DNA of 60,000 nt from Tubulanus polymorphus (Eukaryota; Nemertea; Palaeonemertea; Tubulaniformes; Tubulanidae): assembly GCF_964204645.1 (NCBI RefSeq), contig NC_134026.1, forward strand, positions 12,676,450 to 12,736,449, read 5' to 3'. Under the pieces are notes generated by a model. It saw only the letters and a program-made list of their open reading frames with translations. It did no database searches and was not told the origin of the DNA. Shown in pieces: positions 11,721-25,405 of the stretch (its first letter is position 1; each line of letters opens with the position of its first letter). A program made the translations under genes and the position numbers.

Positions 11721-13843
11721 CATATTGTAATGCTTAATGTATATGAAAAAATGGCCGATTTTGCGTACAGAGGGGGAGGGGGTTGAAAAATTCAAATTGT
11801 ATGCGTACGTAATAAATGAATGATCCCTCAGACTCAGATATAACATACTTCTAGATACCGGATACAAATGAATCATTTATTTTTAGTAAAATCAGACATA
11901 GGTACAAAATTGATTACATGGGACATAATATTCTTAAATACACTACACAACATTTAGATAAAACATATTGCTATTGGAAATTAGACAAGAAACAAAATTG
12001 TTAAGAACTTTCCTCAATTTACACGATGGTGTATGTTTAATCCAGTATCAAAATCAAACTAATTTAAGTCCCAGATAAGTGAAAATAAATCTGATCCTAA
12101 ATTAAACGAGTAACACTGTACCATTGAACTGTTAGGGTGAAGGGGGAAAAAAATAAGAATTTTTTCTATCACCGAAAATTTCAAAATGGGTATAGAGAAC
12201 ATGCCTAATTTATTCTGTGACGTTTTTCTATATTACTTTTTGAAGGACTGCAGAAAAAAATGAGGAGGTCCAACTGCCCTGGGTTTTCAGTTTCCGAGCC
12301 TTAAAGGCCCGAATCCAAAGGTCCTTGGACCAAACCTCGCAAGACTAGCAAGGATTACTCCTGGAGAAGATTTGCCCAGATTTACACCTACACGACGCAG
12401 TTTGTCATCCTCCCTACCATGATGCTGACCTTTAGGAGGGGGTGGCATAATTATTCAATTAAGAATGAATTAAAAATGAATTAAATTAAATTAAATTATT
12501 TCGGGAAAAAAGAAACACGGGATGGGATCAACTTCCTAAATCCCTTTATTTTTTGTCAAAAAATCCAACGCGTTCATATGCAAAAGATGGCGGCTTTTGC
12601 CAGTGGCTAAATGCAATACCGCAGGGCCGGGTCCTATAGAAAAACCGATGGTGATCAATCCAAATTTAGAAAATATTGGCCAAAACCATAGGAAAGGGGA
12701 CAGTACTCGACGGAAATACGCGACCTTGGATGGGTTCTTTGCTAGTATTGCTGAATTTTTCACCTTATCTGCTTATTAAGGACTATGTTTACTATCTATG
12801 AATTGTAGTGCACACTTTAACAACACCATGAACAATGGCTAGAAATCAGGTTACAACACGACTCCAACAGAGTTCACAAATTGTGATTATATGTTAGGCT
12901 AGTAATACTTCCATGCCATTTTCAGCAAATCAATATCAAATCAAAACAAACTGCTACTAGGCTATAGCCCCTACAGGTTATACTATATTGATCAATACAA
13001 AATCATCATAGAAAATCTAGGATGAATAGAATATCGCTGAAGAGGACTTATGCCCCCATATCAGGTCAAAAACACCTGAATTTGTAACCTTATCTTATTG
13101 TTGAACCTTTTATGAGCTCCATGAAATGAACCGCACAAAATGGCTTCTTGTAAATTTGACAGATACCCCGAGCCACCCATTCACCAAATTTCAGTTATAT
13201 ATCTCACACTGTTATGCGTTTGATATATGAAAAATACAAAATAGCTTCCTGTGATCATGCCCTGGACCCACGGACATGCAGGACCCAAAATCTAATCAGT
13301 TACCGTACATAGGTAGAACCCATTTATTGAAATTGAGCAAAATCTTTTTAATGAATAAGAAGCAAGGGCATGGAATTCATTACGGACAGATGGTCGAATT
13401 CAGTTATACATAAGATATTGTGGGGGCATAAAAACAATCCACATTTGAAATCTTCAAAAATATTTTACAGAAACAGGAAGCGGCCTTTAAATGAAGACAT
13501 TAACACGACATTTTTTGCGAAAGTATCCAAACAGCCAGTTTTTATCATAAAAGTTGATTATTGGCACTGAGGTAAATGCTGTTACTAATCAAGCGATTAA
13601 TGATGGCAATACTTGATAAATGAAGCATGAACATATGATTGATGCATAAGCTTATCTATCTATAATAATTGATTACATCTGTAAAATTGAGAGGACTGAA
13701 GGTCGACCTAGGGATTCCTGGAAGCATATGGCATCAAAGTACAGGTAGGCAGAAACAATGGTGACATCATTTTCAAATCATACACAATGAAAGATGTGAT
13801 AAGTCCATTATAAGTCAAAATAGAATGTGAATGAATCAGTCAA

Positions 13844-13950
13844 ATTAGGGGTCAAGGGACACTATGCCCAATTTGGGAAAGGTTTGAAATGTTAAACAAT
13901 GTGGCGATTCCAATATTCAATGCCGCCGGGACATACTGAAACCAAAACCA
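13844..13950 (+). mobile_element. Helentron/HINE-like 5' end fragment
   Basis: Matches the first 100 bp of copies A-C (TTAGGGGTCAAGGGACAC, degraded GCCCAATTTGGGA, then 'caatattcaatgcc'). It stops inside the first 154-bp unit. It is the most diverged copy in the window. Confidence 0.5.
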
Positions 13951-14518
13951 ATTATTTTTGATCAGATTTTTTATTATGTTCACGCAACCAGCTGCTAACA
14001 TTAGTGTTATGAGTCTTTATTTATACATAGAAACGGGTTTTTGAAGAAATACCCACAGATTGTATGTAAGGGAAAGCTAAATCTTAAGGGCATTACTAAA
14101 CAGTGCTACCATCCAAAATTCAACTGAGACCACACAAATTATGCTTAAAACCCGACAAACAACATAAGACCACCACAACCACCAAAAAATAGTGATTTCA
14201 AATAAATTTCAAAGTCAAATTCCAATAGAGAACCATAACGTCCATACGGTCGAAGACAGTGTCTAGAACTGACTTAGTAGTGGGAAGTGGATGCATGAGA
14301 TGCCAGTTTTTTTATCAGCGAAAAAAATGTTTCTCGTTAGGCCTATATCTTTTTTTCTAATACGCATGCCGAACAGGGTATTTTTATTATTATTTAACTA
14401 AGGGGATTCCCCAACACTACAGCATCTTCGAATGACGCAGTTTGTGTAGATATATGTGATACATGCATTACTGTTAATTTCAATGAAGAAAATCCCTCAC
14501 TCGCTCTGTGCTTTCGCA

Positions 14519-15165
14519 CTGATACCAATATAATAAGGAAATACAAAGTTATCTTACAATTCAATGCCCCCTGGTGACCATGTAGAATAACCAATGACCT
14601 TGAAACTCACAACATCAATAGAACATGTCATGAGCTGCAACTTTGCAACTGATTGTGGTTACAAAATATGCATACTATACATACGCTATAGTTACTAATA
14701 TAAATGGACAAATAATATATTATTCAATATTTAACTCCCCCTGGTGACAAAAGCAAAGAAGTAGGCAAAATTTCCAATTCCATTTGAGGAGATGTATCTT
14801 ATGACAGTGCTTATAACAATAAAATGTCTAGATGTTTAGTAAAACCTCTTTATATTTTCATCAAAAAACTTTTTTTCCACTCACGAATGACTACTGATGA
14901 CACTAAGATGGCAGCCAACAGTGTGATAATTGGCAGATCAAAAATACCTTCAGATGTATTTAAGATCCCTTTTCATAGAATAACCATCATAAATTTCAAT
15001 GAAGAATGGCAAACCAGTAGGAAGCTACAGGACTCAGATTCAGGCCAAAATTAATTTTTTTTGGCACAAAAAAGGTCACAAGACGGCCATTTTGAGTCCA
15101 ATTGCCCAAACTTTTCTTATGCTGAGCCCTTGGGGAATACAAATATATATGGAAGATCAAGGTGA
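14519..15165 (+). mobile_element. Helentron/HINE-like internal fragment
   Basis: Carries parts of two or three 154-bp units ('caatgccccctggtgacc' near 14562, 'caactttgcaactgattgtgg'). The unique middle follows: 'aagatggcagccaac', then 'caaaccagtaggaagctacag'. Both termini are missing. Confidence 0.5.
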
Positions 15166-15292
15166 ATAGTAGCCTAATAAGGACCCCTACTGAACGCCCC
15201 ACTCCCTCTGGAATATAGGAAGCCAAGTAGATATTTTGCCTATATTGTATTAGGCCTATGCCAGTCAACCCATCTATTTTGACATATATAGA

Positions 15293-16460
15293 CAGTCAAC
15301 CTCACTTAATTCGTCATCGGTTAATTTGTATAGCTATCTAATTCTTCTAACAAGAGCCCCAAGGGGCACTTTGGCCAGCCTGTCAGTTTTTCATAAAATG
15401 GCAAATGATGCATTCAGTGGGTTTTGTCCAAATACACTCCCAGCGATAGACTAGTCAATCCCAGGCTAATAATTTACACAATTCAATCGTGTTTTCATAA
15501 GTAGCACTGACAGAGACTGGAGCTGACAGGAACAAATACCTCAGATAAATCTTTTCCCTTGGTCTTATTGATTAGAATGCGGAATAGAATTGAATTTTCT
15601 GAAATTTGCTCAATAAAACAAGATTGAATTGGATTTGCTGTTCAACCTTGTTCAATAAAGTAAAATTGAATTTGATATGATATTTTTTGCTAAATAAATT
15701 TTTTTTGAATTTGCAGTTTGATCACATGGCTAATTCGCATATCAAGGTCATCCAACCGATTTGAGAAAAAGTTATTTTTCAGGACTTTGCACAATTGTCA
15801 ATGATATTTTCTGCAGTGCAAATAAAAATATTCCTCCCAAAAACCAAATCAACTAAAGATTTCACAGAAATCGATATTGAAATACAATTTTAGATGTTAA
15901 AATAAAACCCGGAAGTAAAGCGGTAGACATTACCACGGGTTCACGTAAACACCTGCTGATCTCTGCGGCTAAGCCAATCATAGAGGAGTCTTTGCTTTCT
16001 GATTGGCTTTTTTAAACAGATATTTTTGCTATCAGGTTTTCGCGAAAAAGCTCATATAAATCTTAACGAGGCCCTCTTTCAAAATTCAGCTTCATAGGGG
16101 TTGGAGAATGGATAATGCTCTAATGAATTGTATGAATATATGCTCAGTTGCACAGTCAAAGAGCCTTTACTCTGGAAGCCTTGTCATTTAAATTCGCTCC
16201 ATTTGTATAGTAATAGGCTCAGCCTACGGTTGAACCAAAAGTGAAAGGTCCCAATTATTCCTTCGGACGTATTCGCGACCCATAATTCGTATTTCATTTT
16301 TCCCCCAGCTGGCAGTGATTGGCAAGCTTACCAATTACTTGTCAGTCATTTCTATGAATTAAACATAATTCATGGAAAATACAAATAACGTATAATCCGT
16401 ATATCTAATTTCTAGAAAAGACTACGGTCCCAAGAGATACGAAATAAGCGAGGTTGACTG
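15293..16460. mobile_element. Pogo/Tc1-like MITE (CAGTCAACCTC ends)
   Basis: CAGTCAACCTCACTTAATTC at 15293 is matched in inverse by the sequence ending at 16460 (complement CAGTCAACCTCGCTTATTTC), with 2 mismatches in 20 bp. The right end is followed by TA; the left flank is GA, so one base of a TA target duplication may have mutated. CAGT termini are typical of pogo/Tigger-like elements. It is 1,168 bp with no transposase seen. Around 15990-16015 an 'agccaatca...tgattggct' hairpin carries paired CCAAT motifs. Confidence 0.6.
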
Positions 16461-18039
16461 TAATTTAAGCTCTTTACTAACAAGAGGCCTGTGGGTCTTG
16501 AGCTTTCACAGAACTATATCCTTATGTAGTCTAATGAAATAAATCTTATGCATGAAAGAATTATCTACTACTGTTTCATCATTTCCTTTCTAGAGTTCAG
16601 TGGAGTTATGGTCTATTTATGGAGTTATGGTTCTTTAACTAGAGGACCAAAGGTCCTGTGCTCCCGAGGTACAATTTCTTATAATATCAATCAAAACATA
16701 TTACATTGTTCGTTGCTCATTCTCCTACTTTTTAATTATGCAGATCTGTTTGCTTTAACAACTGCTATGGGCACTACGATGAAACTTGACACCTCAGACA
16801 GTGGTAGGCATGATCAAATACGTCAGATCGATTTGTTTTACTTTACTTTATTTGTTTTACTAACATTAGTGAAATATGGCCGGTCATAGTTCAGAAAGAT
16901 CGACAGACCAATGTGTATCACTTTCGAAGACTTTTTAATAATAATTGGACTGATAACAACTTAAATGAAAATCTATAATACAGTTTTTGTTCAAAATAAT
17001 AATTACCCATGGGCCCAGAGGTTTACTATGGAATGCCATCGCTGCAAAAAATCAAAATCGCAATATTACATTCTCAATTGGTAACTTCAATTTCACAAAC
17101 TTAGATAGTCAACTTAAATCTAACAATCGACTCGTTATCTTACACAGTCAACTGAGAATATAACAGTCAACTCGTAATTTAACATTACATTCATAATCTT
17201 AAAAGGCAACCAGTAATATTACAGTTCTCAGAATCTTACAGCCAGCTCATAATATTATCGTCAATTCGTGATATTACAGTTAGCTCATAATCTTAGTCAA
17301 CTCGTGATATAACAGTCAACTCGCAATATTACAGTTAGCTCATAATCTTAAAGTCAACGCGTCATTTACGCCAATATATAACACCAGATGGCACTGTTGG
17401 TATCAGACTGGCTCACGTACCATGGAAATGGTTGGAGAGTAATAAATTATCTTATCCTATCTTATCTGGTTGATATTTGGTATTCGCTAGCTTCTCAGAA
17501 TCGATACATCTGAGACTGCTTTGTCATAGAAAGTTCTATTGAAACATTATTCTCTTTACATTGATGGCGTTCTGTAAAAATTCATTATCTTATCTCACTA
17601 TCTCACAAGTTCATCTTCGAGAAAGCAATCCCAGATGCTATTTGTTTCACACCAGGTCCGCCATTTTGTTTTAGCATGGTGACAGACATGTTCTCAACAG
17701 GTAAACGCTCATCTGTACCGACAACATATGGCCAAAAACAAATATAGGCTTCTCTGCCACCAGACTAGCAGAATCTATGAAAAATGCTAATAGCTAAACA
17801 ATCAAGCACAATCCTGGACATCTTCACATAATTTGGTCAAAGAAAATATTACAAAATGAGAAGGGTTAGCCTAAATGTGAAGAGAGAAATGATTTTATTG
17901 AAATCTTACATAAAAACTAAATAAGAGACTATATTCTTAATTCAGAAAAACTTGGTGAGAGCCTAAGTTTCATGGGAGGTTTTTCATTATCATATACTGA
18001 CCTCCCAAGTTCTTCAAATTTGAGGCCAGTGCCGGTTAC
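16461..18039. other. Non-coding intronic stretch
   Basis: No gene recognised. A 113-codon frame at 16548-16889 is A/T-driven, has no family resemblance and is not accepted. The minisatellite at about 17090-17375 is annotated separately. Confidence 0.5.
17090..17375. repeat. Degenerate minisatellite
   Basis: Alternating variants of 'agtcaactcgtaatatta' and 'cagttagctcataatctta', each about 18-20 bp, repeat roughly a dozen times with many substitutions and small indels. Confidence 0.7.
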
Positions 18040-18690
18040 TGACGAAACAAAGTTTTATCGACTGACAGTGTTTTTAATAATTTCACGATAGGATTGCTTT
18101 AAGCTTACATTTTCACTCAGACAAATCGTTTACGCGCGACCTACATTGTGGCATGCGTACTCTATAACTGGTACAAACACGCAGTGAACACGGACAGTAT
18201 ATGGCAATATTGCTACCACACTGTACACGACTGTTTTCAACGTGAACGCTCATCACTATACCGCGATTAACAAACTAACATTAATATCAGGCTCCAAACT
18301 GGATCTAATGCCAATGCTAATGCTTCAATTAATGATGATAAAACAAGTATTCCAGTCGTGTATATATCAGACTCATCTCTAAAAATCCGATGCTATCAGT
18401 AAATCAGTCATGTGGCGAACACGGAGGTAAATTTCCGCATTTTGAAACCACATTTTCGTCAGATATCTTGATGCAAGGTTACCTTACGCACGGGATATCA
18501 AAACTAGATGAATCATTGAACATACGCACACATTAAATCGTTATATCATATGCCTTAAAAGTATCAGTATTCGCGCTAGAAATGACGAATATCAACATGA
18601 TCAATCGAGCCGCCATTTTGTTTGTGAAATAACGCGCACCAGCTGATCCAACTCGTTCAATGTTACGACGTCATGATGGAAGTCAAAACT
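18040..18690 (-). repeat. Contiguous copy of the dispersed repeat split at 9.4 and 11.3 kb
   Basis: Its first part resembles 9420-9790 and its second part resembles 11330-11720. The second part carries the broken minus-strand ATGGCGGC frame. A 'gacgtcatga' CRE-like site lies just upstream of that ATG. In the other location the two halves flank CNNM exon 2. Confidence 0.45.
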
Positions 18691-19165
18691 GGGTCAACAC
18701 AAATTTCATATTATCAAGATTTCGAGTCTTTGAAAGCCCATAACTATCGAACAAAGCGTCGGATCTTGGCAAGATAAAGTTCTTCCGATGCAAATAGCAT
18801 TGAATTTTCACATGTGCAATTTCAGACAGTTAAAGATGCTGCATAAAGAAACGTGTAAAAACAAATCGGATCTTTTAAACTTTTTGGTAAATTTCTTGAA
18901 AAATATGAAACCCACGACTTTCAACTTTGCGCACCATCAAGAAAAACTAATTACGAAATATATTTTTGCTTAATCCGTTCAATTTGCCCATTAGCAGTGA
19001 AATTACAGGCTACTGAAATTGCGTTTGAGTGTGCTAAAAATAGCTGTGAGTGTAGTGTATACGAATGATTATCGATCGGCCAAACCATTGACATATGCTC
19101 GCTAACGCGAGCCAAAAATGTCAGCAGCTACGATTGTGTAATTGATTGTGATAACAAAATAATAA

Positions 19166-20427
19166 CTAGGGGTCCAGGGACACCATGCCCACTTGGGAAG
19201 TGGTTTCAAATGCTCAACAATCTAACAATTTCAATATTCAACGCCCCCTGGTGACCATTTACAAAAACCAACGACCTTGAAACTCACCACAATCATAGAA
19301 CATGTCAGCAGCTACGATTTTGTAATTGATTGTGATAACAAAATATGACTCGTTACCAATTTAATATGGAAATATTAAGTCATTCTACTATTCAACGCCC
19401 CCTGGTGACCATATTCAAAACCCAATGACCTCGAAGCTCACCACAATCATAGAACATGTCATGAACTACAACTTTGCAATTGATCATGGTAACAAAATAT
19501 GCCTAGGTACCAATATAATAAGGAAATACCAGGTTATTCTACTATTCAACGCCCCCTGGTGACCATATAGAATAACTAATTTCCTTAAAACTCACCACAA
19601 TCATAGATGATGTCATGAGCTACAACTTTGCAATTGATTGCGGTAACAAAATATGCATAGGTACGAATATAATATAGAAATACTATGATATTGTATTATT
19701 CAACGCCCCCTGGTGGCCATATACGAAATCCAATTACCTTGAAACTCACCACAATCATAGAACACGTTATGAGCTACAACTTTCTAATTGATTGTGGTAG
19801 CAAAATACGCTTAGGTATCAATATAATGTGGAAAAACTTTTTCCCACTTATGAATGAGTACTGGTGACACAAAGATGGCCGCCAATTGCGTCACAATTGG
19901 CTGATGAAAAATACCTGTCTCAGGTATAAAACATCCCTTTCCAAAGAATACCCATCACAAATTGCAATGAGAAATGGCAAACCAGTAGGAAGCTACAGGA
20001 CTCAGAATTCGGGCCAAAATCAACATTTTTGGGCACTAAAAAGGCCATAGGACGGCCATCTTTTGTCCGACCGACCCAATTTTTGTTATGTTGATGGGCC
20101 CTGGGGGGATTCACATATATCCGAAAGATCAAGGTAATTGATCAAAGCGTCTTCAAAATTTCCCTCAAAAAGTTCAAAAATGTGTAAAAAGTGCTGATTT
20201 TGGTGAACAACAATGGCTGCTAGTCGGCCATCTTGATTCTGACAGGGCCAGTTTTTGGGCTGAAGATGTGTCTCGGGTAGATACATGTATAACCCAAATA
20301 TCAAGACGTTACCTTGAAGCGTCTTCAAAACTTCCCAAAATAACTGGATTCCGTCTACGGACGGATGGACGGACGAAAAGTGAACGCAATAGCCCGCTGG
20401 GACTAAAGTCCCAAGTGGGCTAAAATG
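19166..20427 (+). mobile_element. Helentron/HINE-like element, copy C (intact layout)
   Basis: The cleanest copy: CTAGGGGTCCAGGG start, GCCCACTTGGGA, 154-bp units starting at 19239, 19393, 19547 and 19701, the unique middle, gacgga repeats, hairpin 20392-20420 and terminal CTAAAA. It is 1,262 bp, equal to copy B without its insert. Confidence 0.75.
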
Positions 20428-21135
20428 GTACTTTACTATTCAACGCCGCCTGGTGACCATAAGCGAAACCCAATGACCTTGCAACTCTCCACAATCATTG
20501 AACATGTCATGAACTACAACTTTGCCTAGGTACCAATCTAATAAGGAAATATTAAGTTATTCTACTATTCAACGCCCCCTGATGACCATATAGAAAAACT
20601 AGACCTAATGTCCTTGAAACTCATTAAAATCATAGAACACGTTATGGGCTACAACTTTCCAATTGATTGTAGTAACACAATATGCTTACAGGGTTCATAG
20701 CCTCCATGACCAGTCTCATTCCATGACTTTCAAGCACCTTTTTGCCCCAATTCAATGACCCGATTCGTTGATCAAATTAACAATAATAGATTTCAACTAG
20801 CTGACTTTGACTATTAACTGTATTATATCAAAATACCTAAACAGCTTAGGTATCTATGTAATGTGGAAAACTTTTTTCCACCTACGAATGAGTACTGATG
20901 ACACCAAGATGGCCGCCAATTGTGTCATAATTAGCTGATCAAAAATACCTGTCTCGGGTATAAAACATCCCTTTCCAAAGAGTACCCATCACAAATTGCA
21001 ATGAGAAATGGCAAACAAGTAGGAAGCTACAGGACCCAAAATTCCGGCCAACATTGACATTTTTGGGCACTAAAAAGGTAACAGGACGACCATCTTGACT
21101 CCGATCGACCCAATTTTTTAATGCTGATGGGCCAT
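20428..21135 (+). mobile_element. Helentron/HINE-like partial copy abutting gypsy element 1
   Basis: Contains two degraded 154-bp units ('caacgccgcctggtgacc', 'caacgccccctgatgacc'), some unrelated inserted sequence around 20690-20830, and the unique middle up to 'gctgatgggcc' near 21130. There it meets the truncated gypsy element. Confidence 0.5.
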
Positions 21136-22270
21136 TGGGATTGTCTCGTTGAGCTTGAAATATTATAGGGATTTGGTCCTTCAATATACTGGTCGCCCCA
21201 GCATCTTGTACTGGTTTGGATTGTAAATCGGGATTTTCTTCCAGTGCATTTACATATTGTCGTCTAGACAGGGCATGAACGGGGCAGGAAATTTCGTCCA
21301 CCGTAAGCAATCACACGTTCGTTGCCATCAATACGTTGACACAGAACCAGACCTATCGCATTCGCGCTTGCATCAGTGTGCAGCTCGAAAGGTTGGTTAA
21401 AGTCCGGAAAGGCTAGGACTGGAGGACTGGTTAGTCTGACTCGAGCTCTTGGAATGATCGTTCGCAGTCCCCATTCCACTCAAACTTAGCATTTTTTCTG
21501 GTGAGTGCGTAAAGTGGACTGCATATTTCGCTAAATTTTCAATAAACCGACAATTATATGTCAAATGTCTTTCAATGTTGTGGGGACTGGATACTCGTTT
21601 ATTGTTGACATTTCTCTGGGTCAGGCTTGATGCCTTCACCACTGATAATATGGCCAAATACAAAACGCTATCGAGAACAAAATGACATTAGTCGGGTTTT
21701 AACGTGAGCCTCTAGAAATCACATAAAAATCTGTTCTAAGTGAATCAAATGTTCCTCAAAAGTTTGTGAAAAGAAGACGACATCGTCTAGATATATATTA
21801 AACAGATTTTCCAGCTTAGGCCTCGGAGCACATTCTCCATCAATCTCTCAAAGGTACCCGGACTATTGCATAAGCCAAACGGAAGACGATTGAATTCGAA
21901 TCGGCCCCTGTTACAAGAAAAAGCAGTAATTGGCTTGGATTCTTCGTCAACCTCCACTTGCCAATAGCCTGACCGTAAATCAAGAGAGAAATATTTTGGT
22001 TGCGTTGCACCGAGGCTATCGAGAATATTGTCGCACCTTGGCACTGGAAAAGAATCTTTGCGTGTGACGGAATTTACTTTACGGTAGTCAACGCAGAATC
22101 GTGTTTGGCCGTTTTTCTTTTTCACTTAACGACCAGGCTACTCCAGGGGGAGTTTGATTCGCGTATGATATCTGCCTCGACCATTTTGTCAACCTCATCT
22201 TCTTCAATTTTCCTCATCCCTGGGGTTCTACAGTAGGCTCTTTGTCGAATCGGTGGGTGACCCTGAACAT
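21136..22270 (-). pseudogene. gypsy 1 reverse transcriptase / RNase H
   Basis: The palm domain shows 'RFCVDYRKVNSVT', 'YFSLDLRSGYWQVEV' and 'RLPFGLCNSPGTFERLM'. After a frameshift near 21790 the catalytic 'YLDDVVFFSQTF' follows at about 21779. An in-frame TGA lies near 22126. The RNase H start is present ('FELHTDASANAIGLVL', first catalytic Asp). It is then deleted from about 'YGGRNF' directly to 'ALSRRQ', removing the rest of the active site. Inactive. Confidence 0.75.
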
Positions 22271-22301
22271 CAATATGGTGTTTGATTAATGAAGTGTGGC
22301 C

Positions 22302-22802
22302 TCACTCGCTATCGTCATTCGCGAAAACGTATTTACGAAGTAGGTCCGTCAGTTGCTGTTTCTCGTCCTTCGTCAGCTTAGCGTCGCTCAGGTCCACGTT
22401 TGGTGGGTCTAGTTTTGGCTTATCGTTTCTAGTACTTATGTGGCACATATTGCGTCTCTCCTGGCTGACTGGCGGAGTGTCAGTTTCTTCCAGAGTTGAG
22501 TGTACTTGGTATGACCCAGTCGACAGGTTCCCCACCGTTGTACCCTGGAACAGCTGTAAAGGATTTACCGTAGGGTTACAGATTCGAAACGGAACAGTTT
22601 GGCTCTTTACTAAGGCGATTATTTTAGCCCCGATTAAGTTAGACTTTTGTAATTGTGTGCTAGGGTCTATGTAGCACTCTGTGTCATCTCTAATTCTGTC
22701 GACAACTTTAGAAAGAATGATTATTTCAGTGAATGGGGGGACAACTGTCATCTCTTGAATGCAAATTTTAGTGTCACTAACTAGGTCGAACTGCTTCTGC
22801 AA
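22302..22802 (-). pseudogene. gypsy 1 protease-RT linker region of Pol
   Basis: A 166-codon frame with the usual content between protease and reverse transcriptase in metavirid Pol: a beta-rich domain ('TVVPPFTEIIIL', 'TVPFRICNPT', 'FQGTTVGNLS') and then 'LTKDEKQQLTDLLRKYVFA'. Position and layout support it. No catalytic residues are expected here. Confidence 0.6.
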
Positions 22803-23043
22803 TCATAGTGGTCTACTCCCCGGAAATTGAATGGTTGCGACCCCCAAATCCATACCTAAGATGACGTCGTAGGCCAGCACTGAAGCTACGTGCGCATCAA
22901 TCGGAAAGCCTGTTACCAATATCTAGACTGAAACTAATTTTCCCTAACATTTTAATCGGCGTGCCATTGGCTGAATGGACATTGTGACTTGTGGCCAGGT
23001 CCAATTGTTTACTCTTAAAATAATCTAAAAATCTAAACACGTT

Positions 23044-23319
23044 TTAACTTATAACAGTTATCTCGCTTCCACTATATACGAGAACAGTGACAGCGTTAGT
23101 GCCAAATTTCCCGTGCACTGAGTTAGCTACTGAGGCCAGAATTGTCTTTGGCCTATCAGCATGAACCGTTGGATTATGGCCGACATCTGAGTCGACTGGC
23201 CCCCAGACCATATCAGGGTCTCTCGGTGCGTTCCGTACATTAGATACAGTATCGAGTCTGGTAAAATAATAGACTAGAATCAAGTTTAGACACTTGTGAG
23301 GACACGTAAGATAAAGCAT
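23044..23319 (-). pseudogene. gypsy 1 aspartic protease remnant
   Basis: The end of the frame reads 'VTVLVYSGSEITVIS'. In active retroelement proteases the catalytic triplet here is D-S/T-G; this copy has Y-S-G, so the catalytic Asp is lost. The upstream half of the frame is A/T-rich and probably not part of the protein. Confidence 0.55.
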
Positions 23320-23696
23320 ATTTCAATTTCGAATACAAGTATGTAGTGAGTATATATGAATAAGATATAAATAACGATGCAGTATATATGACAAATATGT
23401 GTGTCCATCTGAACACTGAAACACAAGATAATTTCACAATGTTAATCATACAATATAAAAAACAATATAAAAAACCAACAAACAAAATTGACTATTCCCG
23501 AATAAATTTCTCTTGGGGTATCTGGCGTAGGATTTCGATTGGACAGCCCGAATGAACCCACATTCAGACGGGCCTCATTTAGTTTCCCCGCTTCGTCAAA
23601 TATACATTGTCCTGTTACCGCACCCCGTGGTTGGTAGGTTTGATTGCCGGGATTATGATAATTTGTAGGACGCCCACGACGCGATCGAAAATCATG

Positions 23697-24620
23697 TCAA
23701 TCTCTACAATAGGTCGCCGTGTGACCGACGCGATTACATCTGCCGCGAATAGGATTACCCGAAGTCGTTCGCTGGTTCCTATACTGGTCATGCAGACGAA
23801 CGTTCTGTGGAGCTTGTTGGTTGCGTATCTCCCTCACTTCGCTTCTTGGGGAAGCGATCTCATCCCTTAAGGATTGGTCTAGCGATTTATCGTCAGAAAT
23901 GGCTGCGACCGTTGTTGGCGGGTCAAGCTGGTTAATTAATTCAGCCGTCAGCGCGTGGTTAACGGCCTCGTCCACGTTTTTAGGGTGCTGTGTGATGACA
24001 AATTTCCGTATATCGGACCGTAGACCAGACATAAAAATATGAAACCGAGAAGCGGCTGGAGTAACCAGTTTTTCAAATTTAGAGGTCAGGTCTTGGGAAT
24101 AGGGGCGGACTGGCTCGCGAGGACCCTGTTTTCGGCCAAGTAGTGCCTGCTCCTGTACCCAGTACAGATCTAGCTTAGTTTGTAGCCCCGCCTTAATAAT
24201 TGAATATGTAGGGGGGTCTGGACCGGAGTGCTGGGCCATGACATCGTCATAGTGGTCGCGCGCAACTCCTGTCAAATAGGCTGGGAGCGCAGCAGCTTTT
24301 ATGTCGCTACCCCAATTGTTCAGCACGGATAGACCTTCAAAGTCTCTTATAAAACGAGAAAAATCCTCTGAGTCTGAACCAGAAAATTAATCCAACTTTG
24401 GTGGCTGGAATGTGGGCTTTTGTAGACGGTGCACAATCGAGTTGATAGACTGAATATATGGTTCAGTCTCATGAGCAGTAGCTGGACTTCTCGGTACAGG
24501 ACCCAAAGGGAATTGCGGACTCGGCGATCGGGGTAGTGGTCCTGACAGAAACGGGCCGGTCGAGCCGAGAGATGGCTGTCTGAGAAGTACTCGATGAGAA
24601 GCGAACCGCTGTCTCGACAT
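23697..24620 (-). pseudogene. gypsy 1 Gag with degraded zinc knuckle
   Basis: One frame of about 300 codons is interrupted by an in-frame TAA at 24387-24389. The N-terminal part is proline/serine-rich. It is followed by a capsid-like helical region ('AALPAYLTGVARDHYDDVM', '...VRPYSQDLTSKFEKL') and an Arg-rich tail with 'CNRVGHTATYC'. That tail keeps three ligands of a CCHC knuckle, but the first Cys is replaced. Confidence 0.65.
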
Positions 24621-24732
24621 TAGAGGGAGATGTCACAGTCAGGAGGATTTCCCGCGAAATCGCTGCGGGTCGGACAGTGACTGTCCCTGAGTCAGTGCTA
24701 CTGTCATTGGTACCGGTCGATACATTGGTCAC

Positions 24733-25405
24733 CTCAATGATAAGAAATATGTTACGTGGATAGGTTCAAAATAATACGAGGTATCAAAAAAATATAACAA
24801 CAATAGCTAATAACCCGAAAGCAAGACAATATCGACTACACAAAAAAACAGGGATTTAAGCCTGAAATAGATTAAAATTACTAGTGTTAGAGCACTCGCT
24901 TGGTAACAGCGAGAAAGCGCCTGAAATAAAAAAAATAAATAGTTAGAAAAAATAGCACTCACCAGGACCGTGGTTCTCCACCAATTGATATATGTACAAA
25001 TGGGTGACTAGCTCAGATGTGATCTTATAATTTCTGTGAAATATCTGTCCTGGTTTCGTAAAATAAAGAACGTCCACTCGTGAATTTGAATATATGAAAG
25101 AAAGGTTTATCATAACCGACTGGTCCAGGTGAGTGTGGAGGTACGAATGGCGATAATCGAGGGAGGGGTGCTACTATATATTCTAAATGATGGGAGTAGA
25201 GAATCTCACCGTCGGAATCGGATTTCCTTACCCGATATGGTAATCCGATCGACCGTTCAACTCTCTACATGAAAATGAATGAGGAGGTGAAATGAAGATG
25301 AATCATGGAATGAAATGATGTAATTACAATTGACAACCTATAATAATACATGGGCTATATATCAGAACTATGGAACCTTCACGTAAATAAGCTACTTTGT
25401 TACAA
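24733..25405 (-). repeat. Possible 5' LTR and leader of gypsy 1
   Basis: Upstream of gag on the minus strand lies non-coding sequence that begins TGTAACAAAG at 25405. It has a candidate primer-binding start TGGTGGAGAACCACGG near 24995. No second LTR is present to confirm the boundaries. Confidence 0.3.

Larger units (their letters stand above)
21136..25405 (-). mobile_element. Ty3/gypsy retrotransposon 1 (degraded, integrase lost)
   Basis: Order along the minus strand: possible LTR/leader, gag, protease, linker, reverse transcriptase, broken RNase H. It is truncated at its 3' side, where it abuts Helentron-like sequence, so integrase and the 3' LTR are absent. Every domain carries stops or frameshifts. 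It sits in CNNM intron 1 in the same orientation as the gene. Confidence 0.75.

Noticed and set aside
12536-12779. Overlapping open frames on both strands
   Set aside because: Short mirror-image frames in non-coding intronic sequence with no recognisable motif.
16548-16889. 113-codon open frame in intron 1
   Set aside because: No family resemblance, A/T-driven composition, and no supporting context or conservation within the window.
22282-22674. 130-codon plus-strand frame
   Set aside because: Antisense shadow of the gypsy 1 Pol linker frame.
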